Shown here: positions 17,340-26,118 of the stretch, piece by piece
Position numbering within the stretch: the first letter of the stretch is position 1
Layout of the letters: every line of letters begins with the position of its first letter
NCBI GenBank assembly: GCA_028278555.1
Contig: JANQEA010000035.1
Span: 278,089-342,088, forward strand
Direction: 5' to 3'
DNA from: Candidatus Bipolaricaulota bacterium
Lineage (GTDB): Bacteria; Bipolaricaulota; Bipolaricaulia; UBA7950; UBA9294
DNA: 64,000 nt
The notes under the pieces: model-generated
What the model saw: the letters and a program-made list of their open reading frames with translations, nothing else
Told to the model about the DNA's origin: nothing
Databases searched by the model: none
Translations under genes and position numbers: made by a program

Positions 17340-18731
17340 TCAGCCGCCCAGTCGCCTGAGGAGGTTCACGAGGGTACCGACATCGAGTCGGAGAGGGTGA
17401 GCGAGGCGCTCTGTCTCACGCAGCTCCGTCATCCGTTCGACGAACCGGAACGGCGCGAGCGGATCGGCCGGGAATCGGCGTGCGTCGACGCCCACCAGCT
17501 CGACGTCCCCGTGCCGGGAGAGGAGTTCGAGCCACGGATCGATCGGCGCGGTGTCCGGGCTCTCGGCGAACGACGGAAGCGGAGCGAAGAAGACCCGGTC
17601 GAGCGTCTTCCCTTCGAGCGCTCCTTCGACGAGAGGGAGTCCCTCTGCGGTGTTGAACGGAATCCAGAGCGCAGGGATCCCGGTTGCGACGTTCGTCCGT
17701 GGATTCAGGTGATTGAAGCAGTCGATCAGGAGCGAATCCTCCCGGACGTTCTCGCAGGCGAGGTAGGCGTCGTGGGCGAGGAGGCTGTACTCCCACGGGT
17801 GGTCGAACGAGATGGTGATGGCCTCGATACCCCGCGTGTTGGCGAATCCCCGCACGGACGAAGCGAAACCTTCCGGGCAACCCCACTCGGATTCCCTCCG
17901 ACGGTTCAGTGGCAGGTCGAGCGGCCATCGCTCGAGGAACGTCTCCGGGGCAATCCCTCCAAGCCCGCCGACCTGGATATGCACCCGATCCGAGAGTTCG
18001 TACTGCGGCCAAGCGTATGTGCAATCGATCAGAACCAACCGGCCGCCCGGTGCGAGGTGTCGGTCGATGAACGCACGATAGCAAGCCGGGAGAACGCGGA
18101 GTTTGACCCGAATGAAGTCGACGACCTCCACAAGGGAGCGGTCGTGGAGCGGATCGTAGTGGACGATCAACTCGAACCCATCGTCTTCGTTCAATGTAAG
18201 GATCGAATCGGCGACGGTCCGAGCGCTTTCGATGTAGGCCCGGTGGTCCTCGGCAGCGATCGTCGGATGGCGGAACGTCAGTCCGAACGAGGTGGTGAGA
18301 AACGGTGCGCCGAGGAGTGCAGCCAAGTGGGCGACGGCACCGTTCGGTGAACCGACGACGATCGCCTCGTACTGCCCATCCTTCGGATACTGATCGACGC
18401 ACCATCGAGGGAGCGAATCGACGCAGAGTTGGGCGGCATCTTCCGGGTCATGCCCGACCGAGAGCCGCATTCCCCATTCGATAAGCCCGATTCTCGTTTG
18501 CGGGGGAAAGAGGCTGACCAGACCGAGGAACGTCCGACTCCCCCGTGGATAGCACTCCAGGATGCTGCGTCCTTCGCCGGTCAGCGCTTCTGCGACCTCG
18601 CGAACGATGCGAGTTCCGGAATCGAATCCTTCCACCGCGATCTGCCGATCGGATCGGCCGAGAGAAGCGAGAGAGCCGAGTAGAAACGCACCCGCGCACA
18701 GGACGAAGACCGAAAACCTACTCGCTTTCAT
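17340..18731 (-). CDS. Exported protein of unknown function
   Basis: This 463-aa protein has an N-terminal signal peptide (SRFSVFVLCAGAFLLGSLAS). The mature part has several Rossmann-like hydrophobic strands (YEAIVVGSPNGAVAHLAALL and LAPGGRLVLIDCTYAWPQYE) and a conserved-looking Cys/Trp content, but I recognise no family. It is the last gene of a four-gene minus-strand run and overlaps the GDPD gene by 14 nt, so it is coupled. A GTG codon directly before the chosen ATG is an equal alternative. Confidence 0.7.
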   Translation of the reverse strand: MKASRFSVFVLCAGAFLLGSLASLGRSDRQIAVEGFDSGTRIVREVAEALTGEGRSILECYPRGSRTFLGLVSLFPPQTRIGLIEWGMRLSVGHDPEDAAQLCVDSLPRWCVDQYPKDGQYEAIVVGSPNGAVAHLAALLGAPFLTTSFGLTFRHPTIAAEDHRAYIESARTVADSILTLNEDDGFELIVHYDPLHDRSLVEVVDFIRVKLRVLPACYRAFIDRHLAPGGRLVLIDCTYAWPQYELSDRVHIQVGGLGGIAPETFLERWPLDLPLNRRRESEWGCPEGFASSVRGFANTRGIEAITISFDHPWEYSLLAHDAYLACENVREDSLLIDCFNHLNPRTNVATGIPALWIPFNTAEGLPLVEGALEGKTLDRVFFAPLPSFAESPDTAPIDPWLELLSRHGDVELVGVDARRFPADPLAPFRFVERMTELRETERLAHPLRLDVGTLVNLLRRLGG

Positions 18732-19647
18732 CACGGCTCAACCGTTCGAGAACGCGCTCGAGGCGCTGTGGGTAGTCGGTGTAGATCCCGGCGACCCCCG
18801 GCATGCGAGCCAGGCGTTCGAGCTGGTCTTCGGCATTGTAGGTCCAGACGTGAACCCGAATTCCCTCCTCTCGCAGCTGTTCGAGGAGGGCGTCGGTGAA
18901 CCCGACGAGGCTTGGGAGATAGACATCGGCTCCAAGATCGTTCAGATACGCGATCGGATTGAGCGGAGCGAAGATACTCAGCACACCGATCGGGATGGAC
19001 GAATCGATCTCCTTGATGGCACGGAGAAGATCGTGGTCGAACGACGAGACCATTATGCGGTGCGCGATCCCGGTCTCCTCGATCAGATCGAGCAGACGAC
19101 TCGCCGTCGCTTCAGGATCGAAAGCCGAAGACGGTTTGACTTCGATGTCGATCAGCCATCGATGCTCCGCGACAAGCTCGAGCGCTTCGCGGAGCGTCGG
19201 GACCGGTGCCCCGACGTAGGCATATAACTCGGAAGCGGAGACGTTTCCCGCGGCTATCTCACCGAACGGATCCTCGTGAACGAACCACGAACCGGCGTCG
19301 AGTCGGCGGACCTCGTCGAGCGTGAAGTCGGCGATCGCCCACGGGGATCTCGTTGGGAAGACCTCTTCGACGTCGGTCGTTCGATCGAGCGTCTCGTCGT
19401 GCATCAAGACGAAGACGCCGTCGGCCGTCAGACGGACATCGACGCCCCACACGTCGGCACCGAGGTCAAAGGCAAGCCGCCCCGCGGCGAGGGTATTCTG
19501 CGGAGCAAGGGACGAGGCCCCTGCATGGGCAATGTTGAGAACGGGTGTCGACCCAATCGTCCCGCGGAGAAACGGGTTTGGGGGCGCTGCGATTCCAACT
19601 GCGGCTAGGAGGGATGCGAGAGCGATCGCGACGATCCACCGGCGCAT
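18718..19647 (-). CDS. Exported glycerophosphodiester phosphodiesterase
   Basis: This 309-aa secreted GDPD hydrolyses glycerophosphodiesters to sn-glycerol 3-phosphate and an alcohol. A signal peptide is followed by the TIM-barrel motifs: NIAHAGASSLAPQNT (catalytic His region), GVDVRLTADGVFVLMHDETLDRTT, and IDIEVKPSS (Glu ligand). Start 19647 is chosen because the signal peptide begins there; a start at 19674 would overlap the upstream stop more deeply. It is third in the exported-protein operon. Confidence 0.9.
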   Translation of the reverse strand: MRRWIVAIALASLLAAVGIAAPPNPFLRGTIGSTPVLNIAHAGASSLAPQNTLAAGRLAFDLGADVWGVDVRLTADGVFVLMHDETLDRTTDVEEVFPTRSPWAIADFTLDEVRRLDAGSWFVHEDPFGEIAAGNVSASELYAYVGAPVPTLREALELVAEHRWLIDIEVKPSSAFDPEATASRLLDLIEETGIAHRIMVSSFDHDLLRAIKEIDSSIPIGVLSIFAPLNPIAYLNDLGADVYLPSLVGFTDALLEQLREEGIRVHVWTYNAEDQLERLARMPGVAGIYTDYPQRLERVLERLSRDESE

Positions 19648-19661
19648 CCGTGGCCCGTTCC

Positions 19662-20525
19662 TCACCCGGTCCATTCCCTCAGCTCGGCGAGGAGGGCTTC
19701 GGCCTCACGTTTCGCCTCTCGATTCCAGAACGGCCAGTCTCCGATCGGAGCGTCGAGGACGAACGCGAGCTGGTCTTCGATGAACGCTGCGTCGCGTACG
19801 CCGTTGATGTTGCCGAACAGATCGTAGGTGAATCCCCAGTACTGTGCGCGAACGACCCAGTTCAGAAGGTAGGTCGGCGCGAGTTCGACGGCTTTCTCGA
19901 GGTGTTCGAGCCCCGCATCCTCATCCCCGCCGAGCAGAGGGGGCGTAACGACGAGCATCGCCCCGAGCGCGTTGTGGGCACTGGCGCCCCAGTAGGTTCC
20001 ATCCACCTCGAGGGATCGTGCGTACAGCGTCCGGACCTGACTGAGTTGGAGCATTCCGAGGATCGGATCGCGACGGAGGAGCCCACCCCAGTTGTCGGCG
20101 GTCCAGAGCAGCGCTGCCGGGTCGGTGACCGCAGCGACGGCGGCGGCGAAGTTGTCCTCCTCGAGCTCGACGAACTCGGGGTTCAACCGGAGACTGCGGA
20201 GGCCGTACTCTTTTCCTCGCCGGAATGCTTCCTCGTCCTCGGGCGTGTTCCCCGGACTGAGCGTTGTCCACTCGTAGCAGAGCTGCGCCAAGCGGTTGAG
20301 AACGTGGGCCCGGACCCCGATTGGGAATGAATCGAAAGCCGGGAGGACAGCCTCGTAGGCATCGAGCGCCTCGGCCATCCTGTCGGGCTCGAACCGCTCC
20401 AGGAATGCGGCGTCCCCGATTGCGATCCACTCGGCAGGAGCGGGCTCCGCGAACCCGGAGGAAGCCACGAAGAGAACGAGCAGCAGAACAGCTCCGATCC
20501 GTACGTGGCTGAGCATCCTCGGCAC
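19662..20525 (-). CDS. TatT-like (TRAP transporter T-component) exported helical repeat protein
   Basis: A 287-aa protein with signal peptide (LLLVLFVASSGFAEPAP) and TPR-like helical repeats. The DNWGGLLRRDP segment and LEHLEKAVELAPTYLLNWVVRAQYW fit the TatT family of TRAP-associated periplasmic proteins. No TRAP permease (DctQM) is present in the window. The GTG start at 20525 follows GAGGAG at good spacing, 15 nt after the DUF362 stop codon. Probably co-expressed with its neighbours. Confidence 0.75.
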   Translation of the reverse strand: MPRMLSHVRIGAVLLLVLFVASSGFAEPAPAEWIAIGDAAFLERFEPDRMAEALDAYEAVLPAFDSFPIGVRAHVLNRLAQLCYEWTTLSPGNTPEDEEAFRRGKEYGLRSLRLNPEFVELEEDNFAAAVAAVTDPAALLWTADNWGGLLRRDPILGMLQLSQVRTLYARSLEVDGTYWGASAHNALGAMLVVTPPLLGGDEDAGLEHLEKAVELAPTYLLNWVVRAQYWGFTYDLFGNINGVRDAAFIEDQLAFVLDAPIGDWPFWNREAKREAEALLAELREWTG

Positions 20526-20539
20526 GCGGGTCTCCTCGT

Positions 20540-22036
20540 CTAGATCTCTCGCACGTAGACGTTCATCCGAGCCTCGTCGACCGTCGCCCGGTGGCCGGCG
20601 ACGACGAGCTCGTCCATCGACAGGCGGAGCCAGTCAGCGAACCCTCCGCTGCTGTCCGGGTCGACCGACGTGACGTATTTGTACCCCTTTGCTCGGGCCC
20701 CTTGGGTCAGGATGTACTTCGCTCCCCAGTAGTCGAGCGCGACCGGATCGGTGCTCGCCGCGATGACATCGACCTTGGTGGCGTTGCTGAATCGGACCAG
20801 TGGACCTGAGCCGGGAGACAGGCTGATCCAGATCGCATCGAGGATGTTCAGCGTCGGGATCCGCGTCTCGGCGATCAGGCTACCCATCCCTCCGGCGCCG
20901 ACGTAGTTGTGGGCGCGGGCGCCCGCGCGCCACGTCAGCGTATCCGACGTGACGCCCATGTAGTGCTTGATGCTCCCGGTGACGCCGTAGATCGAATGCG
21001 GCTTCAGGACCGGGAGGTTGATCAGCTTCAGACGGTCGCTGTCGTAGGTCTCCGTCGCCGGATTCCAGATCCCACGCTTGAAGCTGACGTAGGTGCCATG
21101 CGCCGATCGGAACTTCGGATAAGCGGTGATCGCCCCGGACGACGGGTTCTTTTCCACAGCGACGATGTAGCCGTCCTCCGTGTCCCCTTCGGCATATTCG
21201 GCGACGGCATCCCCCGTGATCCGGTCCCATAGGAAGGTCGAGACGCGATACTCTTCGGCGAATCCGTCGACGACGTCTTGTGTCGACTGTGACCGGTCTT
21301 CGGCGTTGTTCCAGCCCCAGTCCATGCTCCCGCCGTTCCCTCGAGCACCGTATTGGGCTTGCCCATTGTCGGCGACGATGATCTCACCGGCGAAACCGTC
21401 CGGGTGATCGACGATCGCCTGAATCAGGCTTCGGAGGAGGTCGGTGTTCGTTCCCCCGCGTTGATCCCACTGGGCGTTGATCTTGATCAGCACGACGTTG
21501 TCACTGCCGATCAGACCGGCCGGCCCGCCTGCGCTTCCGGCGGAATCGCTTCGGTAGAAGAGTGTCCCCTCCTCCGCCATCAGACCGATCAACTCGACGA
21601 TGCCGTTGTCATTCCCGTGTGTTCCGTCGATCACGAACAGATCCGAGGTGGGGAAGGACGACGCTCGGCGCTCCTCGAGCACGAGGCGAACCTCCCCGGC
21701 CGCTGTGGCATTCAGACCGATCGGTCCATTCGCGAGCCACGCGGCCCCGGCAGCGACGAAGACCACGACGACGACCGTCAGAAGTCGTCTTCGCCACGAG
21801 CGGTTCTCCCCGATGAAGCCGGTGACTGCGAACAGGGGTAGAACGTACGTCGCGAGCCATGCGGTTCCGTTGGCCGCCGCGACGCGCTGGCACGGATAGG
21901 CGGCCCGCGACGGCTTCGTTCCGGTCCGGAAGACGAACCACGCAAGACTGAGCAGCCCAACGACGAACGCACTCGTCGTCGCCCATCGCCAGACCCGGCC
22001 GAGCCGGTGGGCGAACCTTCGGTTCATGATCTGCAT
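20540..22036 (-). CDS. DUF362 domain-containing membrane protein
   Basis: A 498-aa protein. The first 110 residues hold about three TM segments (ATTSAFVVGLLSLAWFVF, ATYVLPLFAVTGF and TVVVVVFVAAGAAWL). The rest is an extracytoplasmic DUF362 domain with the family blocks IKINAQWDQRGGTNTDLLRSL, KLINLPVLKPHSIYGVTGSIKHYMG and DPVALDYWGAKYI (long blocks shown only by their key parts: NTDLL, LKPH, KHYMG). Often redox or ferredoxin-linked, but no Cys cluster is present. ATG 22036 follows GGGAGG. Confidence 0.8.
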   Translation of the reverse strand: MQIMNRRFAHRLGRVWRWATTSAFVVGLLSLAWFVFRTGTKPSRAAYPCQRVAAANGTAWLATYVLPLFAVTGFIGENRSWRRRLLTVVVVVFVAAGAAWLANGPIGLNATAAGEVRLVLEERRASSFPTSDLFVIDGTHGNDNGIVELIGLMAEEGTLFYRSDSAGSAGGPAGLIGSDNVVLIKINAQWDQRGGTNTDLLRSLIQAIVDHPDGFAGEIIVADNGQAQYGARGNGGSMDWGWNNAEDRSQSTQDVVDGFAEEYRVSTFLWDRITGDAVAEYAEGDTEDGYIVAVEKNPSSGAITAYPKFRSAHGTYVSFKRGIWNPATETYDSDRLKLINLPVLKPHSIYGVTGSIKHYMGVTSDTLTWRAGARAHNYVGAGGMGSLIAETRIPTLNILDAIWISLSPGSGPLVRFSNATKVDVIAASTDPVALDYWGAKYILTQGARAKGYKYVTSVDPDSSGGFADWLRLSMDELVVAGHRATVDEARMNVYVREI

Positions 22037-22142
22037 GGGAGACCTCCCTCTCGTTCTCAGGCAGAGTTCGATTCGTCTGGCATTGTAGCATGCGCCCCGG
22101 TTTGCCCGGATCCGGTATGATCGCCTGGGAGGTGAAATCGAC

Positions 22143-22295
22143 GTGAAGTGCAACGACATGAAACTCGGACAGGTCTACGTCTGCGGCGACTGCGGGCTTG
22201 AACTGAAGGTCGTCAAGGAGTGCGACTGCGAGGAAGGAAGCTGTTCGTGCTCCGATCCTGCGTGCTGCGGCGAAGGGCTGAAGCTGAAGGCATAG
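22143..22295 (+). CDS. Cys-rich desulforedoxin-like mini-protein
   Basis: A 50-aa protein with 10 Cys residues. It begins KLGQVYVCGDCGLELKVVKE, very like the Y-x-C-x2-C-G opening of desulforedoxin (Fe(Cys)4) proteins. A second half CDCEEGSCSCSDPACC replaces the usual single CC pair. The GTG start at 22143 follows GGGAGGTGA; an ATG at 22158 is an alternative start. Likely binds iron or another soft metal. It is shorter than most annotation cut-offs. Confidence 0.7.
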   Translation: MKCNDMKLGQVYVCGDCGLELKVVKECDCEEGSCSCSDPACCGEGLKLKA

Positions 22296-22344
22296 CCTCG
22301 TTTGTCGGCGCGTCTCGATGACATCGAAGTCTCGCAGAGGATTC

Positions 22345-23481
22345 CTATGTGACGACGCGTAGGAGGACCTCGTAGGCTTCGGCGAGCGCGGCGATCTCGA
22401 TGGATTCGTCCGGCTGATGCGCGCGGGCGATGTCGCCCGGCCCGTAGATGAGGACGGGCAGCTTAAGTCTCGGGACGATCGAGACGGCGTCGGTCGAGAA
22501 CGGGGAGATCCCGACTGGCGCTGCGCGGCCGGTGACATCGGCGATCGTCCGTCGAAGACGAACGGCGTGCGGACCGTCCGGATCGCCGACGATCGGCGGG
22601 TGGTAGCTGATCGCTCGGCGTTCGAATTGCGCGCCGGACGCCTCGGATTCTTCGCTTCCGATCCGATCGACGATGGCAAGGACGGTGTCAACGTCTTCAG
22701 GCCGGACGGTGCGAACGTCGAGTTGGATGCGTGCCGAGTCCGGGACAATGTTTACGCGTCGTCCCCCCTCGAATCGCCCGATGTTCAGCGTCGTTCGGCC
22801 GCGATTTGGTATCTCGGGGAGGGACTCGATCGCGTCCTGGATTCGGCTGCAGAACGACGCGGCCGGGAGGATCGTGTTGATCCCGAGATCCGGCGTCGAG
22901 CCGTGCGCCTCGCGTCCGACGAAGCTCGCTTCGATCCAGAGTTCCCCCTTCTGTCCGACGTAGACCTGCCCGGCACTCGGCTCGGCGATGACGAGAACCT
23001 CGGCGTCGTCGATCAGCCCCGATTCAGCGATCGACGCGGCCCCGCGGTAACCGAACTCCTCGTCGGCGGTCAGCGCGATGGCAACGTCCTTCGGCGGTTC
23101 GATGTCCCTTTCGGCGATCGACATGGCGACGTGCATCAGCACGGCGACGGCCCCCTTCATATCGGTTGCGCCGAGCCCCCACAGTTGTCCGTCCTCGATC
23201 CGCCCTTCGAGCGGAGGAATCCGCCACGCATCCGCTTCCGTCGGAACGGTGTCGAGATGAGCGCAGAGGACGATGCACCCGCGTTCGCGTCCCGCGATGC
23301 GAACGACGACCGAGCTCCGTCCTGGCTCCAGCGGGACGAGTTGAGGCTTGAGCCCTACGTCGCGAAGCCAGTCGGCGGCGAACTGCGCAATCCGATCCTC
23401 GTCTCCCGGCGGGTTGTGACTCGGAATCCGGACGAACTCCGCTGCCAGCGCGGCGATTCGATCTTCGATGCCATCACGCAC
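22345..23481 (-). CDS. M20 family metallopeptidase/deacylase (ArgE/DapE/CPG2-like)
   Basis: This 378-aa di-zinc amidohydrolase shows the catalytic blocks CAHLDTVP (His/Asp), GATDMKGAVA (bridging Asp), TADEEFG (catalytic Glu-Glu) and EPS, followed by the lid domain GREAHGSTPDLGIN. It cleaves an N-acyl-amino acid or small peptide; the substrate is not decidable. The GTG start overlaps the stop codon of the 24517 gene, so the pair is coupled. Confidence 0.9.
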   Translation of the reverse strand: MRDGIEDRIAALAAEFVRIPSHNPPGDEDRIAQFAADWLRDVGLKPQLVPLEPGRSSVVVRIAGRERGCIVLCAHLDTVPTEADAWRIPPLEGRIEDGQLWGLGATDMKGAVAVLMHVAMSIAERDIEPPKDVAIALTADEEFGYRGAASIAESGLIDDAEVLVIAEPSAGQVYVGQKGELWIEASFVGREAHGSTPDLGINTILPAASFCSRIQDAIESLPEIPNRGRTTLNIGRFEGGRRVNIVPDSARIQLDVRTVRPEDVDTVLAIVDRIGSEESEASGAQFERRAISYHPPIVGDPDGPHAVRLRRTIADVTGRAAPVGISPFSTDAVSIVPRLKLPVLIYGPGDIARAHQPDESIEIAALAEAYEVLLRVVT

Positions 23482-24517
23482 TGCCGACCTCGAAGTGCTT
23501 GAGGACGTTGAGTGCTCGGACCGTCAGCCACTTGCTTGGCGCGCCGAGTTCCTCAACGTCGACGAGCATCTTCCCGTTCATCGACCGCTCCATCAGCCAG
23601 ACGGCATTCGGAGTCCGCTTCTCTCGGATCACGCGGAGTGCCCGGTCGAGATGCGGTCCGTAGGGGACCCCAGCCTGGGCGAGTCCGACCATCGCTTCGA
23701 GGATGTCGGAGTTGTAATGGAGCGGAAATCCGAACTTCAGCCACCCCTGCTTCGGCTGGCGCTCGCCGAGTCCTTCCGAGGCGAGGAACTCCACACGGCG
23801 ATCGGCGACCCAGTCCTTGACCCTCTGTCCTGGGGGGAGATTGGCGCGCTTCGGTCGTCCGGCGACGATGGCACTCCATTCCTTTCGATGGCCGGGCACG
23901 TAGACGAAGACGTCCTTGTCGATCAGTTCGGACGTGATCCGATCGATCGCCGCGACGACGGTCTCAGATCGCTGAGCTTCCGGGATCTCGACAAAGCAGA
24001 GAAGCAGCTTCGGCAGCGCCATGAAGCAGCGCGTCAGGAGGCTGGAACTCATCTCGCTGCAGTCGATCCCGTCTTCTTCGACGATCCGGCGTGCGAGAGC
24101 CTCGGTCTCCTCGATCACGATCGGATGGTCGGCGTAGCCGAGCCGCATCAGCGCCCCGAGGAGGTTCGCCGTCAAGCAGTGCCACCGGCGCTTCTGGGCC
24201 CAGGAGCGATGTTCGAGGACGAAGTCGATTGTCTTGGCGATCCGCGGATCCTGGCCGTCGGCGAGGAACTGACCGAGGTCGATCAACTGCCAGTAGAGGC
24301 CGGCGTACTTCCAGTAGGGGTGCTTATCATCAAGCGGCAGGCTGTTCGGATGATGGAGGATCGCCTGGGTAACCGGGTACTCCATCAGCCGGTCCAGCGT
24401 CGCACGAACCTCCGGATCGGGCTCCGGCCGTTCGAGCAGGCGCGTCAACGTCAGATATCGGACCGGCGGGTTCGTCGGTTCGAGGAGCCAGTCGAGTACG
24501 TCATCGGCGATCTTCAT
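23474..24517 (-). CDS. Alpha/alpha-toroid repeat protein (prenyltransferase/squalene cyclase-like fold)
   Basis: A 347-aa cytoplasmic protein made of repeated helix pairs, for example VRYLTLTRLLE, WKYAGLYWQLIDLGQFL, WLKFGFPLHYNSDILEAMVGLAQAG and ALRVIREKRTPNAVW. This is typical of proteins catalogued with a squalene-cyclase/terpene-cyclase-like toroid. No DDTAE or DxDD cyclase motif is visible, so enzymatic activity is unlikely to be cyclisation. It is coupled to the M20 peptidase. Confidence 0.65.
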   Translation of the reverse strand: MKIADDVLDWLLEPTNPPVRYLTLTRLLERPEPDPEVRATLDRLMEYPVTQAILHHPNSLPLDDKHPYWKYAGLYWQLIDLGQFLADGQDPRIAKTIDFVLEHRSWAQKRRWHCLTANLLGALMRLGYADHPIVIEETEALARRIVEEDGIDCSEMSSSLLTRCFMALPKLLLCFVEIPEAQRSETVVAAIDRITSELIDKDVFVYVPGHRKEWSAIVAGRPKRANLPPGQRVKDWVADRRVEFLASEGLGERQPKQGWLKFGFPLHYNSDILEAMVGLAQAGVPYGPHLDRALRVIREKRTPNAVWLMERSMNGKMLVDVEELGAPSKWLTVRALNVLKHFEVGSA

Positions 24518-24598
24518 GGTCCGATTATGCGACAGTGGCTCCGTCGTCGGCGAATCCGCCTCGTATCTTGGGCCGAGGGCAGCGGCCGGCCGTTGAGC

Positions 24599-24961
24599 TT
24601 ATGGGGGAGAGTGGGTGCCTTGAAGCCCGCCTCTCCCGCGTCCGCGGCGCCCCTGCCCCGGATGTGGGCTAATGCACACATGCTCATCGTCCGCGAACGA
24701 CAGCGCCCGCCCTTCGGTGATCGATGTCAGGAGCTTCCGACGCCCCGATTGAAGCAATCGCTGGATCGTTCCGCGGGAGACACCCATTCCCCGGGCCGCC
24801 TCTTCCTGCTGCTTCCCTTCGAGATCGCAGAGCCTCATCGCCTCGAGTTCATCCAACCCGAGTTCAATGATCTCCAGTTGGGCGAGAGGGATCCCCGAGG
24901 GTTTGAAGAGGTTGAACCCGTCGACTCCACGGCAGTAACGAAGCTTCTTACGTCGGGGCAC
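24599..24961 (-). CDS. DUF134 (UPF0251) putative DNA-binding regulator
   Basis: A 120-aa protein with the DUF134 pattern: basic start (PRRKKLRYCRG), LGLDELEAMRLCDLEGKQQEEAA, then a HTH MGVSRGTIQRLLQSGRRKL. The C-terminus is His/Gly/Arg-rich. The GTG at 24961 gives the normal family N-terminus; an ATG at 25021 would add 20 unlikely residues. It is transcribed divergently from the NifX/MinD cluster, where members of this family are commonly found and probably regulate it. Confidence 0.85.
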   Translation of the reverse strand: MPRRKKLRYCRGVDGFNLFKPSGIPLAQLEIIELGLDELEAMRLCDLEGKQQEEAARGMGVSRGTIQRLLQSGRRKLLTSITEGRALSFADDEHVCISPHPGQGRRGRGRGGLQGTHSPP

Positions 24962-25016
24962 AGTCCCCCGAGTATAGGGATTCGAGAGTCCGACACCAAG
25001 GGCGAGAGGCGTTTCT

Positions 25017-25037
25017 TGCATAAATCATGCATATGCA
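25017..25037. promoter_or_regulatory. Candidate operator between DUF134 gene and the NifX/MinD operon
   Basis: TGCAT-N5-ATGCA (25017-25031) overlaps a perfect TGCATATGCA palindrome (25028-25037). It sits in the only AT-rich stretch of the divergent intergenic region and is a plausible DUF134 target. Confidence 0.45.
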
Positions 25038-25079
25038 CATAATAAGCCTTCGCGAATCCCTCGCACAAGGAGGTCCACG

Positions 25080-25382
25080 ATGCCTGGATTCGATGGAACA
25101 GGGCCCCGAGGAGCCGGTCGGATGACTGGTGGTGGGAGAGGCCATTGCGTGACAAGTTCGGGGGGCGGCGTGCAGCGTGGGTTCGGAATCCGCCGACGGC
25201 CGCGCTCGGGTTACCGGGGACGCGGCCTCGGATGGCGCTGGGACGATCCGCCGATTCCGGCCGATATGCCGCCGGGAGGCTTCCAGGAGTTGGAAGGGCT
25301 TGCCGAGCAGATCCGGACGCTCGCATCTCGAGTCGAGGCGTTGAGCGTGCGGCTCGAGGCGAGCGAGAGGAAGGGTGAATGA
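25080..25382 (+). CDS. DUF5320 family protein
   Basis: A 100-aa Gly/Arg-rich protein. The opening MPGFDGTGPRGAGRMTGGGR is the hallmark of DUF5320, and the C-terminus is a coiled coil (LEGLAEQIRTLASRVEALSV). These proteins are found beside NifX/NifB-like and MinD genes in anaerobes; their biochemical role is not established. ATG 25080 follows AAGGAGG. The frame overlaps the next gene by ATGA. Confidence 0.85.
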   Translation: MPGFDGTGPRGAGRMTGGGRGHCVTSSGGGVQRGFGIRRRPRSGYRGRGLGWRWDDPPIPADMPPGGFQELEGLAEQIRTLASRVEALSVRLEASERKGE

Positions 25383-25741
25383 AGATCTGCGTTACGTCTT
25401 CCGGCCAGACCTGGGCCGCAGCGGCGAATCCGAGTTTCGGTCGGGCGCCGTACTTCCTGGTTGTTGATGTGGAGACCGAGTCGATCGATCCGGTGAAGAA
25501 CGACCCGGGAGTCCATGGAGCGGGCGTCCAAGCGGCGCAGACCGCCGCGGATCGGGGTGTCGCCGTTGTCGTCACCGGGAGCGTCGGTCCGAACGCGTTT
25601 CAGGGACTGGCGGCGGCGGGGATCGAGGTCTACATCGGGGCTACGGGGACGGTGAGGGAAGCATTCGACGCGTATCGTGCGGGGAAGTTATCGCGGGCCA
25701 CCGCTCCGACTGGGAGCCCGCATCGGGGAGGTCGACGATGA
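25379..25741 (+). CDS. NifX/NifB C-terminal-like protein 1 (dinitrogenase Fe-Mo cofactor family)
   Basis: A 120-aa alpha/beta domain of the NifX/NafY/ORP family that binds metal-sulfur clusters. FGRAPYFLVVDVET, DPGVHGAGVQAAQ and VVTGSVGPNAFQGLAAAGIEVYIG are the family blocks. No nitrogenase genes are present; homologues in other anaerobes carry Mo/Cu or Fe-S clusters. It overlaps both neighbours by ATGA. Confidence 0.88.
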   Translation: MKICVTSSGQTWAAAANPSFGRAPYFLVVDVETESIDPVKNDPGVHGAGVQAAQTAADRGVAVVVTGSVGPNAFQGLAAAGIEVYIGATGTVREAFDAYRAGKLSRATAPTGSPHRGGRR

Positions 25742-26118
25742 CCAGGCTGGCGATTCCGACTTCTGGGCGAGGCGGCCTCGATGATTCGGTCGGCGAGCAC
25801 TTCGGGCGCGTACCGACGTTCACTCTGGTGGACAGTGAGACGGGCGAGATCGAGGTCCTCGAGAACACGTCGGAGCACATGGGCGGCGCGGGGCTTCCGG
25901 CCGACTTGCTGATCGCGTCCGGCGCCGACATCGTCTTGTGCAAGGGCCTCGGCCGGCGCGCGATCGAGTCGCTCTCCTCGGGTGGTCTGTCGGTCTGCAC
26001 GGGGGTTGCCGGGACGGCCGGCGAAGCTGTGGCCGCCTGGAAGCGGGGGGATCTGGGCAAGGCCGGGGAATCGGAGGCGTGCACTCGCCACGCCTTCCGA
26101 GATCGTCACGACGGATGA
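25738..26118 (+). CDS. NifX/NifB C-terminal-like protein 2
   Basis: A 126-aa paralogue of the preceding gene: LDDSVGEHFGRVPTFTLVDSET, MGGAGLPADLLIASGADIVLCKGLGRRA (two blocks; key parts EHFGR and GAGLPADLL) and the LSVCTGVAGT end. It retains Cys residues in the last third (LCKG, VCTG) not seen in copy 1, so the two may differ in cluster binding. ATGA overlap with the following ATPase. Confidence 0.86.
   Translation: MTRLAIPTSGRGGLDDSVGEHFGRVPTFTLVDSETGEIEVLENTSEHMGGAGLPADLLIASGADIVLCKGLGRRAIESLSSGGLSVCTGVAGTAGEAVAAWKRGDLGKAGESEACTRHAFRDRHDG

Noticed and set aside
25379..26118. NifX-like genes as evidence of nitrogen fixation
   Set aside because: No nifHDK or nifB with radical SAM domain is present; the context is ORP-like.
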